From: Papaver somniferum
Taxonomy: Eukaryota; Streptophyta; Magnoliopsida; Ranunculales; Papaveraceae
Direction: 5' to 3'
DNA: 64,000 nt
Assembly: GCF_003573695.1 (NCBI RefSeq)
Contig: NC_039363.1
Location: 130,679,302 to 130,743,301, forward strand
In this document: in pieces, positions 34,558 to 45,862 of the stretch
How the letters are laid out: every line of letters begins with the position of its first letter
Position numbering within the stretch: position 1 is the first letter of the stretch
Translations under genes and position numbers: made by a program
Notes under the pieces: model-generated
The model's database searches: none
Told to the model about the DNA's origin: nothing
The model's input: only the letters and a program-made list of their open reading frames with translations

Positions 34558-35685
34558 ATGTATGGTGGACAAGAGCAAGCATATTACAACAATCAATATG
34601 GTTTTCAACCTCAACATTATGTCAACTTCCACCCATCCTTAGGATACACACTTTATGGATATTCTCATACATATCGACAACCTTATGACGGGTATGTAAG
34701 TGAACAATCACTAGGAGGGGAGGATAGTAATGCTTCTAAATCTATGCGTGATCTCCTCGGTGTAAGGCAACCTAGTTTGAGGGAACTTGAGAGAATGTTC
34801 TATCAATTGATCGATGAAGGCCTAGCATCGGATGAAGAAATTCTTCAAGATAAAAGAGCTTTAAGAATGGAGCGTGAAAAACGTTATTATATGGGTTATG
34901 ATGATGATTTTGAACCTTATGAAAATTATTATAACAAGGATAAAATTATTCCAACTCCGGATCATAATAACGATCCTTCACCTATTCAAAAGGAGGAGAT
35001 TGGATGTGACTTGCCTATTGTTATAAATGGTGTAACACCCTCAAAAGAAGATCTTTCAATTTATACCGAAGAAGATTTTGTGAGAGAGGGATGGCCCGAT
35101 TCTGATGACGAGGATGTTGAAGCGGTGATGCTTGAGAATGAAACCGAATTGAATGATTTTGTGGAAGACCCAATTGAACTTTCCAATGATTATAATGATG
35201 CCAATACTTTGGTTAAGGAAGAAAACGACGAAGAATGGTTGCAAGGTTTGATAGAGGACCATGATATACAAGAGGTAAGTAATTCACTTGAATTTTTTAA
35301 GGATGAAGAGGATTCCGTAATACAAGAGATTGTGCAAGGTTTTTCTAACTCTTTTCATATTGATTCTTCTCCTTTACCTCTTATTGGTTTGAATGTATGT
35401 GCTTCGAAAGTATTTTTGGATGATTTTGTTTCTAGATATCCACCATTGGAAACACTTGATGCTAACACTATGCAGGTTTGCCAAGAGAAATACATGGAAG
35501 TTCCCAAATTCTATGTTCTTTATACACTTCCGAGTGTGGACAAGAATAAGTGTGGTGGAAGTTTCTATCGAGCGATAATTTCACTATTGTTTTCTTGTGC
35601 TAACATTTGTATGGAGTTATTGTTTGCAAAACAGGTATTGTGGGTGGATCCCCAAATTTTCAGATTGTTAGTATATGGGGAGTGA
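34558..35685 (+). CDS. Nested element ORF, acidic protein of unknown function (375 aa)
   Basis: An intact frame starts with ATG 107 bases after the primer site. The N-terminus is Tyr/Gln/Asn-rich (MYGGQEQAYYNNQYGFQPQH), followed by SLRELERMFYQLIDEGLASD, DPSPIQKEEIG, EDFVREGWPDSDDEDVE, a long acidic middle, and a C-terminal block ending LWVDPQIFRLLVYGE. The order Tyr-rich start, SL.E repeats, SPIQK, acidic middle, LNVCASKV and DPQ.FRLL is shared with the family A ORFs, so I judge them homologous. No zinc knuckle or protease motif. Its place suits a Gag, but function is unproven. The C-terminal hydrophobic stretch (SLLFSCANICMELLFA) is short. Confidence 0.75.
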   Translation: MYGGQEQAYYNNQYGFQPQHYVNFHPSLGYTLYGYSHTYRQPYDGYVSEQSLGGEDSNASKSMRDLLGVRQPSLRELERMFYQLIDEGLASDEEILQDKRALRMEREKRYYMGYDDDFEPYENYYNKDKIIPTPDHNNDPSPIQKEEIGCDLPIVINGVTPSKEDLSIYTEEDFVREGWPDSDDEDVEAVMLENETELNDFVEDPIELSNDYNDANTLVKEENDEEWLQGLIEDHDIQEVSNSLEFFKDEEDSVIQEIVQGFSNSFHIDSSPLPLIGLNVCASKVFLDDFVSRYPPLETLDANTMQVCQEKYMEVPKFYVLYTLPSVDKNKCGGSFYRAIISLLFSCANICMELLFAKQVLWVDPQIFRLLVYGE

Positions 35686-35713
35686 ATCTTACAAGAAGCC
35701 AAGTCGGGCCGTC

Positions 35714-35746
35714 GACTTTAAAACAAGCGCTAAATGGGAGGCAACC
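35714..35746 (+). other. Conserved motif GGGAGGCAACC after the ORF
   Basis: GACTTTAAAACAAGCGCT followed by AAATGGGAGGCAACC stands 29 bases after the stop codon. Family A has the counterpart GACTTTAAAC..AGCACTTCTTGGGAGGTAACCC in the same place. Confidence 0.65.
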
Positions 35747-35855
35747 ATAGGTTTTGTATTTCTTATCCTTTTGTTTTTTGTTTTGTTTATTTATTTTTTC
35801 TTGTTCCATATCATGTTAGGATTTCCCACCTTTACTTTACTTGGACGATTCAATT

Positions 35856-35894
35856 ACATTGAGGACAATGTAAGGTTTAAGTGTGGGGGAGTGG
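35856..35894 (+). promoter_or_regulatory. Internal hairpin plus polypurine tract
   Basis: ACATTG-AGGA-CAATGT (6-bp stem, 4-base loop) is followed after 7 bases by AAGTGTGGGGGAGTGG. The same combination, with another stem, precedes the 3' LTR (37448-37486). A central plus-strand priming site is the obvious guess. Confidence 0.65.
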
Positions 35895-37447
35895 TTAAGC
35901 ATATTTAAAAAAATTTTGCATAAAACCTCCAACTTTTAGAGATTTTAGAGTCACTAGCATACTTCTAGGTATGTTTACTTAGAGAATTCTGACCGACATA
36001 ACTGAACTTGGAAGTGCTAGGGAACTACGTTCGGATTTCTTTCTTGTTAGAGTGTTAAATAATGGATTTAATCATGCCGGTGATGCAAATTAGGAGCAGG
36101 GAGACATGCATTATTAGAGTTGCTGATCAATCATTAGTGGAGACTATCCTATTTATATCATGCGAGGCACCGACCAGATTTCTTTATAAATAACTAAAGA
36201 GCTTTCTTTTGAGTGTGTGTCACCGTACGTTAATTCCGGGTAGAATGGTGAGCTACCCAACCTCCCACCAATATAAGCACTACTCTTTGATCTCTTGACT
36301 GCTAATTTTGTCAATCATGAGGGTGACGTCTATAGATGAAAGCCTCCTTCTTGTAGTTCGATTTGCAGTTAGCACCATTCTCTCTCTCGAAAACAACAGA
36401 TCCATAGAAACACCATCATCATCAACAAGGGAGCGACATCAAAATCTACAAGGAAAGTTGAAAACGTTCAAGGTTTACAAGCAACGGAACAAGAAAAGAG
36501 AAAATTTCATATCCAAGTAAAGAAACTAGACAATGAGCGGAATTATATATACATGTTGAAGACTTATTTACAAGAGCAAAGAAAAGCAAAAGGTGAGAAT
36601 TATTGAAGTTTATGATTTCGAGACGATATAAGTTGTGAAGAATCAAGCGGTAAAGTACTTTTCCCACGACCATGGTTTGTTTTTATTTTCACTTTTGTTT
36701 TGTATTTTATTTCTCTTGTCTCTAAAAAAAAGTAAATGAAAAAAAAAAAAAACGAGACAAGAATTTTCTTATTTTTGTTTTATTTAATAAGCCGTGGGGG
36801 AAGGAAAATCTATAAAGAAGTTTCAAGCGACAAAGATTTTGAGGAAGAAAGTTACAAATTGTCAAGGATCTATGAAATTCAAAAGTTTATCATCAATAGT
36901 TGAAGCCGAAGACGAAGACCAAGAAGATGAAGATGAGGAGCGGAATACGTTTCTATTGGATGTCGTGAGAGTGGTGTTATCATCATTGGCGATCGGATGT
37001 GAAGGTGAGTAAGTAATCTCATCCTCGATAATAGTGGTTGATTTCCTTTCTTAGAGATCGTCAGAAAAATGGTTTTTCAAAACGTTAAAAGATGTGGGTT
37101 TTTAAAATATTTCGGAAGTTGTCCTTCCCACCATTCAACGTGTTGCAGGAATTCTCTCTTCATTCCTACCTATACACATGTGAGAACCATAAAAGTACAT
37201 CCTTTGAGTGCAATTTCATAAAACCCTTTTTGGTGAGGCAGAAGTCGAGGTGAAATGCTTATTGATCGCTCTCAAACATGCATTCTCTCATTATGGTGTG
37301 GTTATTTCTCACTCAACATTTAAGAATGAGAATATGTTCTTTAGTATTTCTAACTTCTTATTACTAGCAGGCAGAAACTCGATGTCCTCATAACTCTTTG
37401 GATGCTTGGGACGCTGGAACGCTTTGAAGTTGTAAGTTTTAGTTTGA

Positions 37448-37486
37448 TTTGCTCGAGGACTAGCAAAGTCTAAGTGTGGGAGAATT
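37448..37486 (+). promoter_or_regulatory. 3' hairpin plus polypurine tract of the nested element
   Basis: TTTGCTCGAGGACTAGCAAA (stem TTTGCT/AGCAAA) leads into GTCTAAGTGTGGGAGAATT, which ends at the LTR. The 20-base hairpin is identical in the right family A copy (60538-60557), although the LTRs of the two families differ. Confidence 0.8.
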
Positions 37487-38900
37487 TGATAGGGTGTAGA
37501 ATACATCCTATTTATTATCTATTATTTATGCTTTCTCTGCTATTTTTCTTGTAAATTATGTATTTTACGCGTGTTTTGAGTTTTATAGCTACTTTGGAGT
37601 CATGCGGAAGAAAAAAAGAAGAAATCATCCAAATTGAGCGATAAGGGAAAACTAGTCATTTCAGAGGCGAACACAATTCAGAGCCAGTAAGATTGAGCTG
37701 ACTTGGCTAACTCCCTTCCTTGACCCAGCTGACTAACAGAAGACCGTTAGATTGACAGTTAAATATAACGGTACCGGACGGAATATTCTGTCAGCGACGA
37801 TGAAGATTCCAGCGACCGGCAGGAAGCTTTCCGGTGTCGTATTCCGTTGGTACCAGTGAAGTTCCGGTGACTCAATTAATGAAGAATTTTCTAAACTCAT
37901 GGGTTTGAACAATTGGGCTTGGATTTGGAAAGAGAAGATGGAAGATTTGATAAAGACTTGGATTTGGTAGTTGAGCTACAAAGGGAAAGTGGTGTTATTA
38001 TGGAATGAGGATTCTATTCCTAAGAGGATTGCTAGGAAATTGAAGCCTATAAATAGAGAAGTTCTCTACACAACTTTTACACACACAACACTTCTCTTTT
38101 CTTAATTCTTTGTGTGAACTCCTTAGCATGAGTAGCTAATTTTATTGATTGAGGATGAATTCCTAGTTCTTGACATGTTTTGAGTTTTGTTTTAAATCTA
38201 CTTTGAAGTTTCACATGATTATCGTTTGTTTTACTAATAAGAATGTTTATACATTCATGGTTGATTGATAGGTCGTTTAGGATGCATACTAAATTGATTT
38301 GTTAATTGATCTAAAGCTAGTGAAAGTTAGGGGATAAGTAATCGTTTCTTGACTCTTTACACAAGTAACAAACACGAGATCTTGCGGAGGGATTCCGTGG
38401 AGCAATTGTGTGTGGAAACAACGTTAGCAAGTAGACGTTGAGCTAAGAGTCTAACTACTAATATCAACCTAATAAATTCATAAATCTTAATGCGTTTAAC
38501 TAAATTACATCTTGAGTGAGCTACTACTAGGTGGTTTGGTGAATAGAATCCGGTAGTCGAGAACTTCCGTATCCGGTGATACTAGGGATTTAGGGGTTTA
38601 GCACTGAGCTAGCTGCTTAACCTACGGTTGGTGATAATCTGTGACTAATAACATGTGGATGAAAAACATAACTTGAATCATTGTTTTGCAACGAAGAAGG
38701 ATTCCTTGATCTCAACTTTATCTTTTTAATTACTTTGTTTATTCTTTTACTTTATAAAATATAAAACCCCCCTTTTTTGTGACATTATAAGACAACTAAA
38801 ACCTCTTGCTCCTCGTGGGAACGATCCTTACTATCGCTATATTACTTGTTAATTAGTGAGAAAAATATTAATTAATTTGTTGTGGTTACGACACGCATGA
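37487..38900 (+). repeat. 3' LTR of the nested element
   Basis: 1414 bp, same as the 5' LTR apart from small indels and scattered substitutions. Its last bases are ATGA where the 5' copy has ATCA. TTGAT follows at 38901. Confidence 0.9.
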
Positions 38901-38905
38901 TTGAT

Positions 38906-40900
38906 CTCGAGAGGGGGTGATGTAATGACCATGGCTTCATGTCCCGGTGGTAGCATTACTTTTATGATGAATGATAAGCACGTGAGAGTCTAGTGCCATG
39001 GGTCTTGGACTGTGAAACCAATCGCCGTGATCAGTGGACCGTCAGTCCCCAGTATTTTGTCAAATCTCTCCTTTTTGTTTTTCTTTCTTCTGGAAAGACC
39101 TAGATAGTCAAAGTTGGAGATACCTTGATGAAGGACTTAGTGGAAAGACGTGGTGGACACCGATCCACTGTGGAAGTTATGAATCCCGTCTAAGAATTTC
39201 TGCTTGCATGTTGTATGCTCTGGAAGCTGTAGGAACCTTATACGACGTCGTAATTCGATGCTTGACCCCAAATTTTGAAGCTAAGAGACTGAGTTATCAA
39301 ATGAGAAAAGAATAACTCAATTTGGAGTTGCAGAGGTCAGCCAATGAAGCGTGCACATTTGTAATTTGTAATCCCGTACAAAATTTTCAGATTTCGTATA
39401 CCTGACGGAAAAGGCCATATCTTTCGGCTCGTATGTCAGATTGATGATCCCTTTTGATATGTTGCATAAGAGACATAGACGAACATTTTTCATTGAGAAA
39501 GTATTGTCTCATTCCCCACCCATTGGTACGTTTTTGTAAACCCATGGCCTGAAGTGTGTTGTATCTCATTTGTGGAGGCGATGAGAACATCTTGTAGAAG
39601 ACTTTGGTTTGTGCACGTCTGTCGTGTAAGCTTTGGGAAGACGTTCATATTACAATGTTTTCAGGTCTACACATCTTGATATGAATCATTAGGGATTGAA
39701 GAAGTACGATCCATAGAGAATGGATAGTTGATGAAGCCGGATGTTGCGCCCGAGACTGATGCTGAGATTACAACTGGAAGTTCTCCATAAATGCCTGTTG
39801 ATGCTGAGACCATGAATAAAGTTCCTCCACATGCTGATGCCGATACTATGATTGGAGTTGATACTGAGACCGAAGATGATAGTATTTTCTCTTCCATCCA
39901 GTAAACATGCATGAACTAATTGGTGAGTTGAGCATTCCTAAGATGAAGGTGTATTAGGATATCAACCCAAATTCTCCTGACATGACTTCACTGTGAAGTG
40001 GCTTCGTCATGGAATCGATGTTGTTGCGCGGTAGATAGCAGCAGCAGTCTTAATTCTGGATATGATTGGTGAAGAGAGGAAGTTCCCCAGTCGTGCAGGG
40101 GCTTTTGATGTAGAGAGGTTCCGTTTGACGACGTTTCATGGAATCACATCAGGTTCCAATGACTTGTTATGTGGATAACATTTATTGAAATATATTGAAT
40201 TGATATTTCCAATAAAATCAAGTCCCCAGTGCGTCCCTCATTCACTTAGCATAGTTGAAGGAGTTTGTATCATCCATTGATGAATGATGATGCATCTGCT
40301 TCAGAAGTCTTATCATGAGATAGTGAGGGCTTGTCGATTGTAATTCATCTATACTTTGATCGTGTCGGTGTTGAACCAGTGTGTCATGTCGAGATATTGT
40401 GCTGAAGCTAGAGGCGTTATTATCGAAGGTGTACTCTTTGATTGAGAGTACAATTCGAAGGCTTCTTACATGCTTGAGCGCTAAAGTGTCGAATGTCTTA
40501 GGATTGATCGTCTCAGCCTCGTGTATCTTCTATTGATTCAGCATTCTGATGCGATGGTGGGATTCAATACTTGTGCAGACATCAGATATTTCTGATACTC
40601 GTGGGAATTCCTACAAGTGGAGAAATGCCTAAAGTATTCTTTGACATGCTTCTGTCATCTCTTAGTAGTGAATGTCTCGATGAGATGCTCGATTCGAAGC
40701 GGTGTCAGATTCAACCACTTGGTGAAATACTAATGCGGTGAAGCTACCATTCATGACGTATTGCAGAGTTGCTAACAGAATTGAGTCCCCATGCTAGGAT
40801 AACATGTGAGGAAATAAATGGCATAGACATGGAAGGAATTATACTTGCCTGAGTGCGAAACCTCTTGATGAATGTCTATGCATCTATCGCAGGTTCTTGC
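38906..40900 (-). other. Ty3 element interior, decayed, no domain recognised
   Basis: This 2-kb part would be expected to hold pol. I find only short open pieces on either strand. The plus-strand piece 39034-39315 (SWRYLDEGLSGKTWWTPIHC) is open for 93 codons and may belong with the plus-sense material at 31601-32290. The string CTGGGGACT recurs on the element strand here (complement at 39044 and 40221). Confidence 0.4.
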
Positions 40901-40904
40901 TTCA

Positions 40905-41302
40905 ACCTCGTCAAAGTTTGCCAGCGGCTCTCAGGGTTTTCAGTGGAACGATGTTGATGACGGTGTCAGCATCGATCAATATTATTTCGAATTCATTTCC
41001 TCTGAGATGGACTGGTAAGCAGTCCCCAGTTGTGCATTTCCTTGTTTGTGGATGAAGGTTCAAGGAGTATTTCCGAGATGGACGGACGTCTGACGCAATG
41101 TAATTTGGTGCTTTGAACATGTCTTTCCCCTGGGATTATTCATTTCTTCTTCAGTTGGCTGTCTCCTGATGAATGTCAATTTGGTTGCACCATCTTGAAT
41201 CCAGACTTTTAGTAATTCGATCACTTCTTCAATGAGAAGAGAGAAGTTTGAGTCTTTCTGATCATTTCCTTGTTTGTTGATGCAGGGTTGAGGTTTGTGC
41301 AT
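40905..41302 (-). pseudogene. Ty3 element Gag C-terminus / aspartic protease remnant
   Basis: The piece starting at 41302 (LLIEEVIELLKVWIQDGATK, then PTEEEMNNPRGKTC) resembles the segment between Gag and protease in plant Ty3-type elements. The overlapping frame below it has VHLRGNEFEIILIDADTVIN and VPLKTLRAAG, a retropepsin-like site whose usual D(S/T/G)G is DAD. Frameshifts and the altered active site show it is dead. The family assignment is moderate. Confidence 0.5.
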
Positions 41303-42224
41303 TTCAGGATTGGTTATCCTTTCTTTGCGCTTCCGAAGGATCCTGGGAGATTGGAAAAGTATGCTTCAGCAACAACGTTCATGGAAGGTTGGAAGTTGTA
41401 TTGTCTGTTTAAGAGACGTTGAGTATCACGAGGTTCTCAGTCTAGGTCTTTCTCTTTCCAGTAAAGCATGCGCGGTAGTTACTGATTGCTTGGCTGTTTC
41501 ACGAAGTACTGAGAAAGTATGGAATCGCAGATTCTCCAGCAAGGCTCTGTAGATTGGGATCATTCTGTTGTGTTCATGCTCTCCTAATGTCTTCATGAAT
41601 CGACAGACGTGTTCCCGAGCGTTCCCTGTTCTGTTATAGTGCGGACGTTGGGGAAGTGTAGCTCTTCGGGAGAGGAATATTTTTCAGAGCAGCAGGATAT
41701 GGAAGTTGATGACGATGAATCAGTGTCTTGTATTTTCATTGATCCTCTATAAAGCGTTCCAGTACTTCACGGGTGATGAAGCATGCAGGTTCCTTCGTTG
41801 GTGGATTGTCTGCAACCTTGTGGACTTCATCATCGTCTACTACATGGATCTGAGTGGCTTCAGGATCAGCAGTCGAAGATGTTTCTTTGTCCTTTTCTTT
41901 CTCTTGAGTTTTCTATGAAATATTGTCAGTGAGAGTCTTGAGAATATTGAACAACTCCTTCTGCGTTGCATCCATGTCAGTCTGAGTTTTGGCAAGGGTT
42001 TCTTGCACCTTCATGAGATCAGCTACGGTAGGAGGATTCTCCCTGACTTCCTCAGAATGCCGGCCGAAGAGAGGATGATTTTAGTTGTTGGGGTGAGGAG
42101 AAGTGGTATCACCACCGTCGTTGTTGGAAGCGGGAATGTTTTCCGGAATATCTTCATTGTTATCGTTGTTGCTAGTGCTAGCATCGTGTTCATTTGTAAT
42201 TAACCCAGATCTAAGACCAAACAT
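41303..42224 (-). pseudogene. Ty3-type gag remnant
   Basis: An ATG at 42224, 58 bases after the LTR, opens MFGLRSGLITNEHDASTSNN. In neighbouring frames follow ENPPTVADLMKVQETLAKTQ, a heptad-rich DATQKELFNILKTL, DPEATQIHVVDDDEVHKVAD, KEPACFITREVLERFIEDQ and LPYPAALKNIPLPKSYTSP. The start after the primer site, the coiled-coil segment and the YP.ALK..PLPK.Y block fit plant Ty3-type Gag. Several stops and shifts exist. Confidence 0.6.
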
Positions 42225-42261
42225 TTTTCGAGAATGTGAGATTGCAACCGAGAGATTAATA

Positions 42262-42278
42262 TCCCACCGTGGTCGCCA
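42262..42278 (-). other. Primer-binding site candidate of the Ty3-type element
   Basis: TGGCGACCACGGTGGGA lies 3 bases after the LTR end on the minus strand. The TGGCGAC start recalls tRNA-Arg-primed elements, but the rest does not match the site I know, so the tRNA is left open. Confidence 0.5.
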
Positions 42279-43147
42279 ATCTGTGGATGGGGAAAAACGG
42301 TTTGCTGGTTTTTTAGGAAATGAGGGAATCACCGTGCGATGGAGATTCCTCAAATCGAGCGAACTGCCTAACCTCACACAGATGCACCGCTGCAAAGGGG
42401 GTGCTTAGATTCTGGAAATCAATCTGAATGACTCCGGCCTAAACCAAGACAATGGTCGTTCCAGAGTCAATTCGGTCGCAAAGAGGGAGATGGGTTGATC
42501 TGTAGGAGGGAAGCTGAGAATCGTGTGGGATCAGTGATAATCGAGGATTGTGCGTGTGTTGAAGGTTTCTGCAATGATGGTGAACTGCTGAAGTTGAGTT
42601 CTGTGAATAAGTTCTTAGCGATTGATGTAATTTCTGAGAGTGATTGCTCGAAAAAATTGTCCTTATTCAATCATGTATCCAGAGACTTATTTATATTGCA
42701 AGAATGATGAACACCCTGATCCCTGTAAGTGTGACGGTTTCTTTAGTGAAAGAGTGGGAAAGTGGGAGATCGTGGTGAAACCGGTTCCAGGTCGTGCGGA
42801 GACTTGGTTGATCACTCACCCACTACTTTGCTAACTCCTTCAACCATTGACACGAATTACTCACATTTCTCGTTGTGGATGAATCCACGTGCTGTAGGCC
42901 GCCAGACCAAAACCCTAAGTGATATCCCCCATTTGTGACGTGATTGATGTTTCACGAATTGTGGAGTCTACATGACAGACGTGCATTTAACTAGTCACGT
43001 TGACTGATTTAGACAATTAGTGTATGTTTTGTTGAATTGAGCATGAATGATGAATTGCTCAGTGGAACATTTGAGTAACCGAGCAAGTATGTATCGACGA
43101 GTTACTAGGTGTTGATGGTTGTGGATCAATATTCGAGTAATTGAGTA

Positions 43148-43407
43148 ATTGCTCAATTCGACGGGTTACTGAATATTGATTAGTTGGATAGTATTCGAGC
43201 AATTGAGTAATTGCTCAATTCGACGGATTACTGAATATTGATTAGTTGGATCAATATTCGAGCAATTGAGCAAGTATTGCTCAATTCGATGGATTACTGA
43301 ATATTGATTAGTTGGATTAATATTCGAGAAATTGAGCAAGTATTACTCAATTCGACGGATTACTAAATATTGATTAGTTGGATCAATATTCGAGCAGTTG
43401 AGCATGT
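43148..43407. repeat. Four 62-66-bp tandem units in the right LTR
   Basis: Units begin at 43148, 43210, 43276 and 43342, with a diverged copy before (about 43084) and a partial one after (43408). They correspond to the three units at 27882-28079. Confidence 0.85.
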
Positions 43408-44976
43408 ATTGCTCACTTTAGCAAATTACTGATTATTTACTGAATTTTAGTGGATTGAGAAAGTATTACTCAATTCGAAAAATTATTTATGGATGGCGTG
43501 ACCCAATAAAAATATAATATTAATTAAAATATTTATAGACTATCAAATATTATATAATTAATCCAGACGATGATTGCTGAATCAACATAAATCTATTTAG
43601 CGTTTGAACTGCTTAGAAAGATGATTTGTTGAGCGTTTGTTCGAAACCCTAAATTTTGGTCGACTGCTCATTAATTGACGAATTGCTGAAAATAGGTCAT
43701 GAGCGAAGGAGGAACCGACCACATGGGATGATGGGCGTCCATGTGATGCCCAATTGCTCGAGTGAGCGTGTACCAGGGTCGTGAGTTGACCGGTTGGTAA
43801 AGGAATGACGATTAAATGGGTTTCATCATTTATTGAAATAGTGCTCAATTGAGCATTAGGTAAAAAAAACCTAATTTATGGAGAAGTGAAGGACCGACCA
43901 TGATGTTATGAAACCGGACCTTGGAGGTGTTGGACCGATGGTGAGCATTTGCACAAACTCTGAGTTGATTGTGAAGAGTTTGGACCCAATACGAGCAATT
44001 ACGCAAATTAGGTCAGAAGTGTGAAAACGTGTGGGACCGGCTTTGTGCAATCCCCAGGGACGACCCTGGTCAGTCAAGAGGGCATGCACGTGTTACCATG
44101 GTGTCTGTGTTTCCGTACTGAGGGTTTCAGCATTTTCTGATGTGCGTTCGCGCAACATAGTGATTTTCAGAAGAGTTTCATCTTGACTGGAAATTCTTGA
44201 TTTTTGTTGGGATGAGCATGTATGCTCAATTGATCAATATTTTGTGAATATTTAAATAGAAATATTTTAATATATTTTCGTGATTAGCCTAGTCGGTCTT
44301 GTGACCATGTTGACTTTTGTCTTTTTCATGATTTGCGCAATATTTGAGAAAATATGGAGAAACCATGATTTTTGATAAAACTGGAGAGTTTCACAAGATG
44401 AGAAAATAACAATTTATGAAAGATTAGGGATTGCAAGGTGTGGGACCGTCCACGGCTAGGGCATGGCCGGACGGCTATGTTGCTCGGTCCCACAACACCT
44501 TTCCCTATTTTATTATTATTTTTGTGAAACTGTACAAAATTTGGGAAAACCACCAAAATATGTAGAAACCATGAGTTTTACTCAAACAAGGAAAGTTGCT
44601 GAGATGGAGGAGTCTTCATGAGTTTATGAAAACAATAAAATAAAAAATAATAATGGAGGAAGCATGGGACCGGCCACGGCTAGGGCACGGCCCGCCGTCT
44701 GTGGGCCCGACCCATGGGCGCTTCTCCATTATTTTAATATTATTATTCTCTCTCATGTTTTGTGCGGGATTCCTCATTTGTCCATATTTTGGATGCGCGT
44801 TCGCGCATTCGGGTGCTCATTCGTGCATCATGGTGGAGTACACTTGCACCATTTTTGCGGGGCTTACTCAGTGGTAGTCCAGATGCCCGGTTGTTGAGTA
44901 TTTATTACTAATTTATGAATTTTAGTGGAAAATAATTCATGAAACTGAGCAATAAAATGAATAGTTGTTTATTATT

Positions 44977-45313
44977 AATTCATAGGATTAGCTGTGGATT
45001 CGATTACGAATTCAGAATAATAAAACAAGTATTACCACCCTATGGGATTGTATATTCGACCATATAATCGGAGTAATTAAAATTATCTATCACCATTTCA
45101 CGAGATCAGTTGTAGATTCGATCATGAAATCGGAATAATGAGATAGTACAGTTGTTTTATTGCCATTCTATGAGATCAAGCCATGGATTCGATCATAGAA
45201 TCTGAGCAATTGTTATTGCCATTCCATGGGATCAGGCCGTGCCTTCGACCATGGAATAGGAGCAATTGTTATTGCCATTCCATGGGATCAGGCCGTGGAT
45301 TCGACCATGGAAT
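44977..45313. repeat. Array of hairpin units, right LTR
   Basis: Same length (337 bp) and same six units as 29544-29880. Stems are AATTCATAG/TTACGAATT, a weak unit, ATTTCACG/CATGAAAT, ATTCTATGA/TCATAGAAT, and ATTCCATGG/CCATGGAAT twice. Some pairs are lost here (for example ATTTCACG), as expected for a decaying copy. Confidence 0.8.
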
Positions 45314-45862
45314 AAGAGCAATAATAGATTATTCTGGGAGTTCAGTAGTGAATGTCACGACAGAATTAACCTATTGCAGAAAAGATGTTAGCCAGTTAAA
45401 GCGTCACATCTATTCTGAATGGTGCATAGTCAGGGAGTCACAATGTTGTTTACGACCTGAAGGCGTTAGTGTTCTCAATCTACGGAGAACCGCCTGAATC
45501 TATGCACAGTCTCTCCACATAATCAGGTAACAGTGAGTGTCACCGACGTCCTGAAGGCGTCCGCCGCCCAACTATTCTTCTATGTGGAGGTGGGTCTCTC
45601 TACTGTAGTCAGGGAACAGTGAGTATTACCGACGTCCTGAAGGCGTTAAGCTCTGAATCTACAGAGAACCTCCCAAATACATTATTCTGCATATAGGTCA
45701 CGACGAAATTCCAGGGATCGAACGCTCAGCTAGTGGAGGATTTTCGAAAACATATTCATCATGGCTTCGTAAAATATGAATCGTTGCATGCCTGAAAGCC
45801 GTGTCAAAAACATGCCTCATGATTTTACGGTTTTTCCCTTTGTTGAAAATCCACCATCTACA

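Larger units (their letters stand above)
32982..38900 (+). mobile_element. Nested LTR retrotransposon without pol (TR-GAG/LARD-like)
   Basis: Complete structure: target duplication TTGAT (32977-32981 and 38901-38905), two LTRs of about 1.4 kb, a tRNA-Asp-type primer site, one ORF (34558-35685), an internal hairpin plus purine tract, and a 3' hairpin plus purine tract directly before the 3' LTR. The 3.06-kb interior has no protease, RT, RNase H or integrase. It must be mobilised by enzymes of another element. By eye the LTRs differ at only a few percent, less than the host element's LTRs, so the insertion is younger. Confidence 0.9.
27599..45862 (-). mobile_element. Ty3-type LTR retrotransposon with giant LTRs, inserted in rpoC1
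   Basis: The element is bounded by a 5-bp CACAC duplication (27594-27598 and 45863-45867) and two long direct repeats whose element-strand sequence runs TGTAGATGGTGG...CCATCCACA (the outer left base is mutated, CG for TG). Orientation comes from a primer site next to the right LTR, a purine tract (AACAGGGGACTTAA) next to the left LTR, and gag and protease traces on the minus strand. A second retrotransposon (32982-38900) is nested within. Without it the interior is about 5.9 kb and no reverse transcriptase or integrase was recognised. By eye, the LTRs differ at about 5% of positions in the 355 bases next to the outer ends. Confidence 0.85.
42282..45862 (-). repeat. 5' LTR of the Ty3-type element (3581 bp)
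   Basis: Same sequence family as 27599-30429, with a further 0.5-0.6 kb at about 42560-43140 and more 66-bp units. It is unusually long for a plant LTR and very rich in short inverted repeats. It ends at CCATCTACA before the CACAC duplication. Confidence 0.85.

Noticed and set aside
35675..35908. 77-residue hydrophobic protein after the nested ORF
   Set aside because: It covers the conserved non-coding motif and a T-rich tract; the frame is not conserved in family A.
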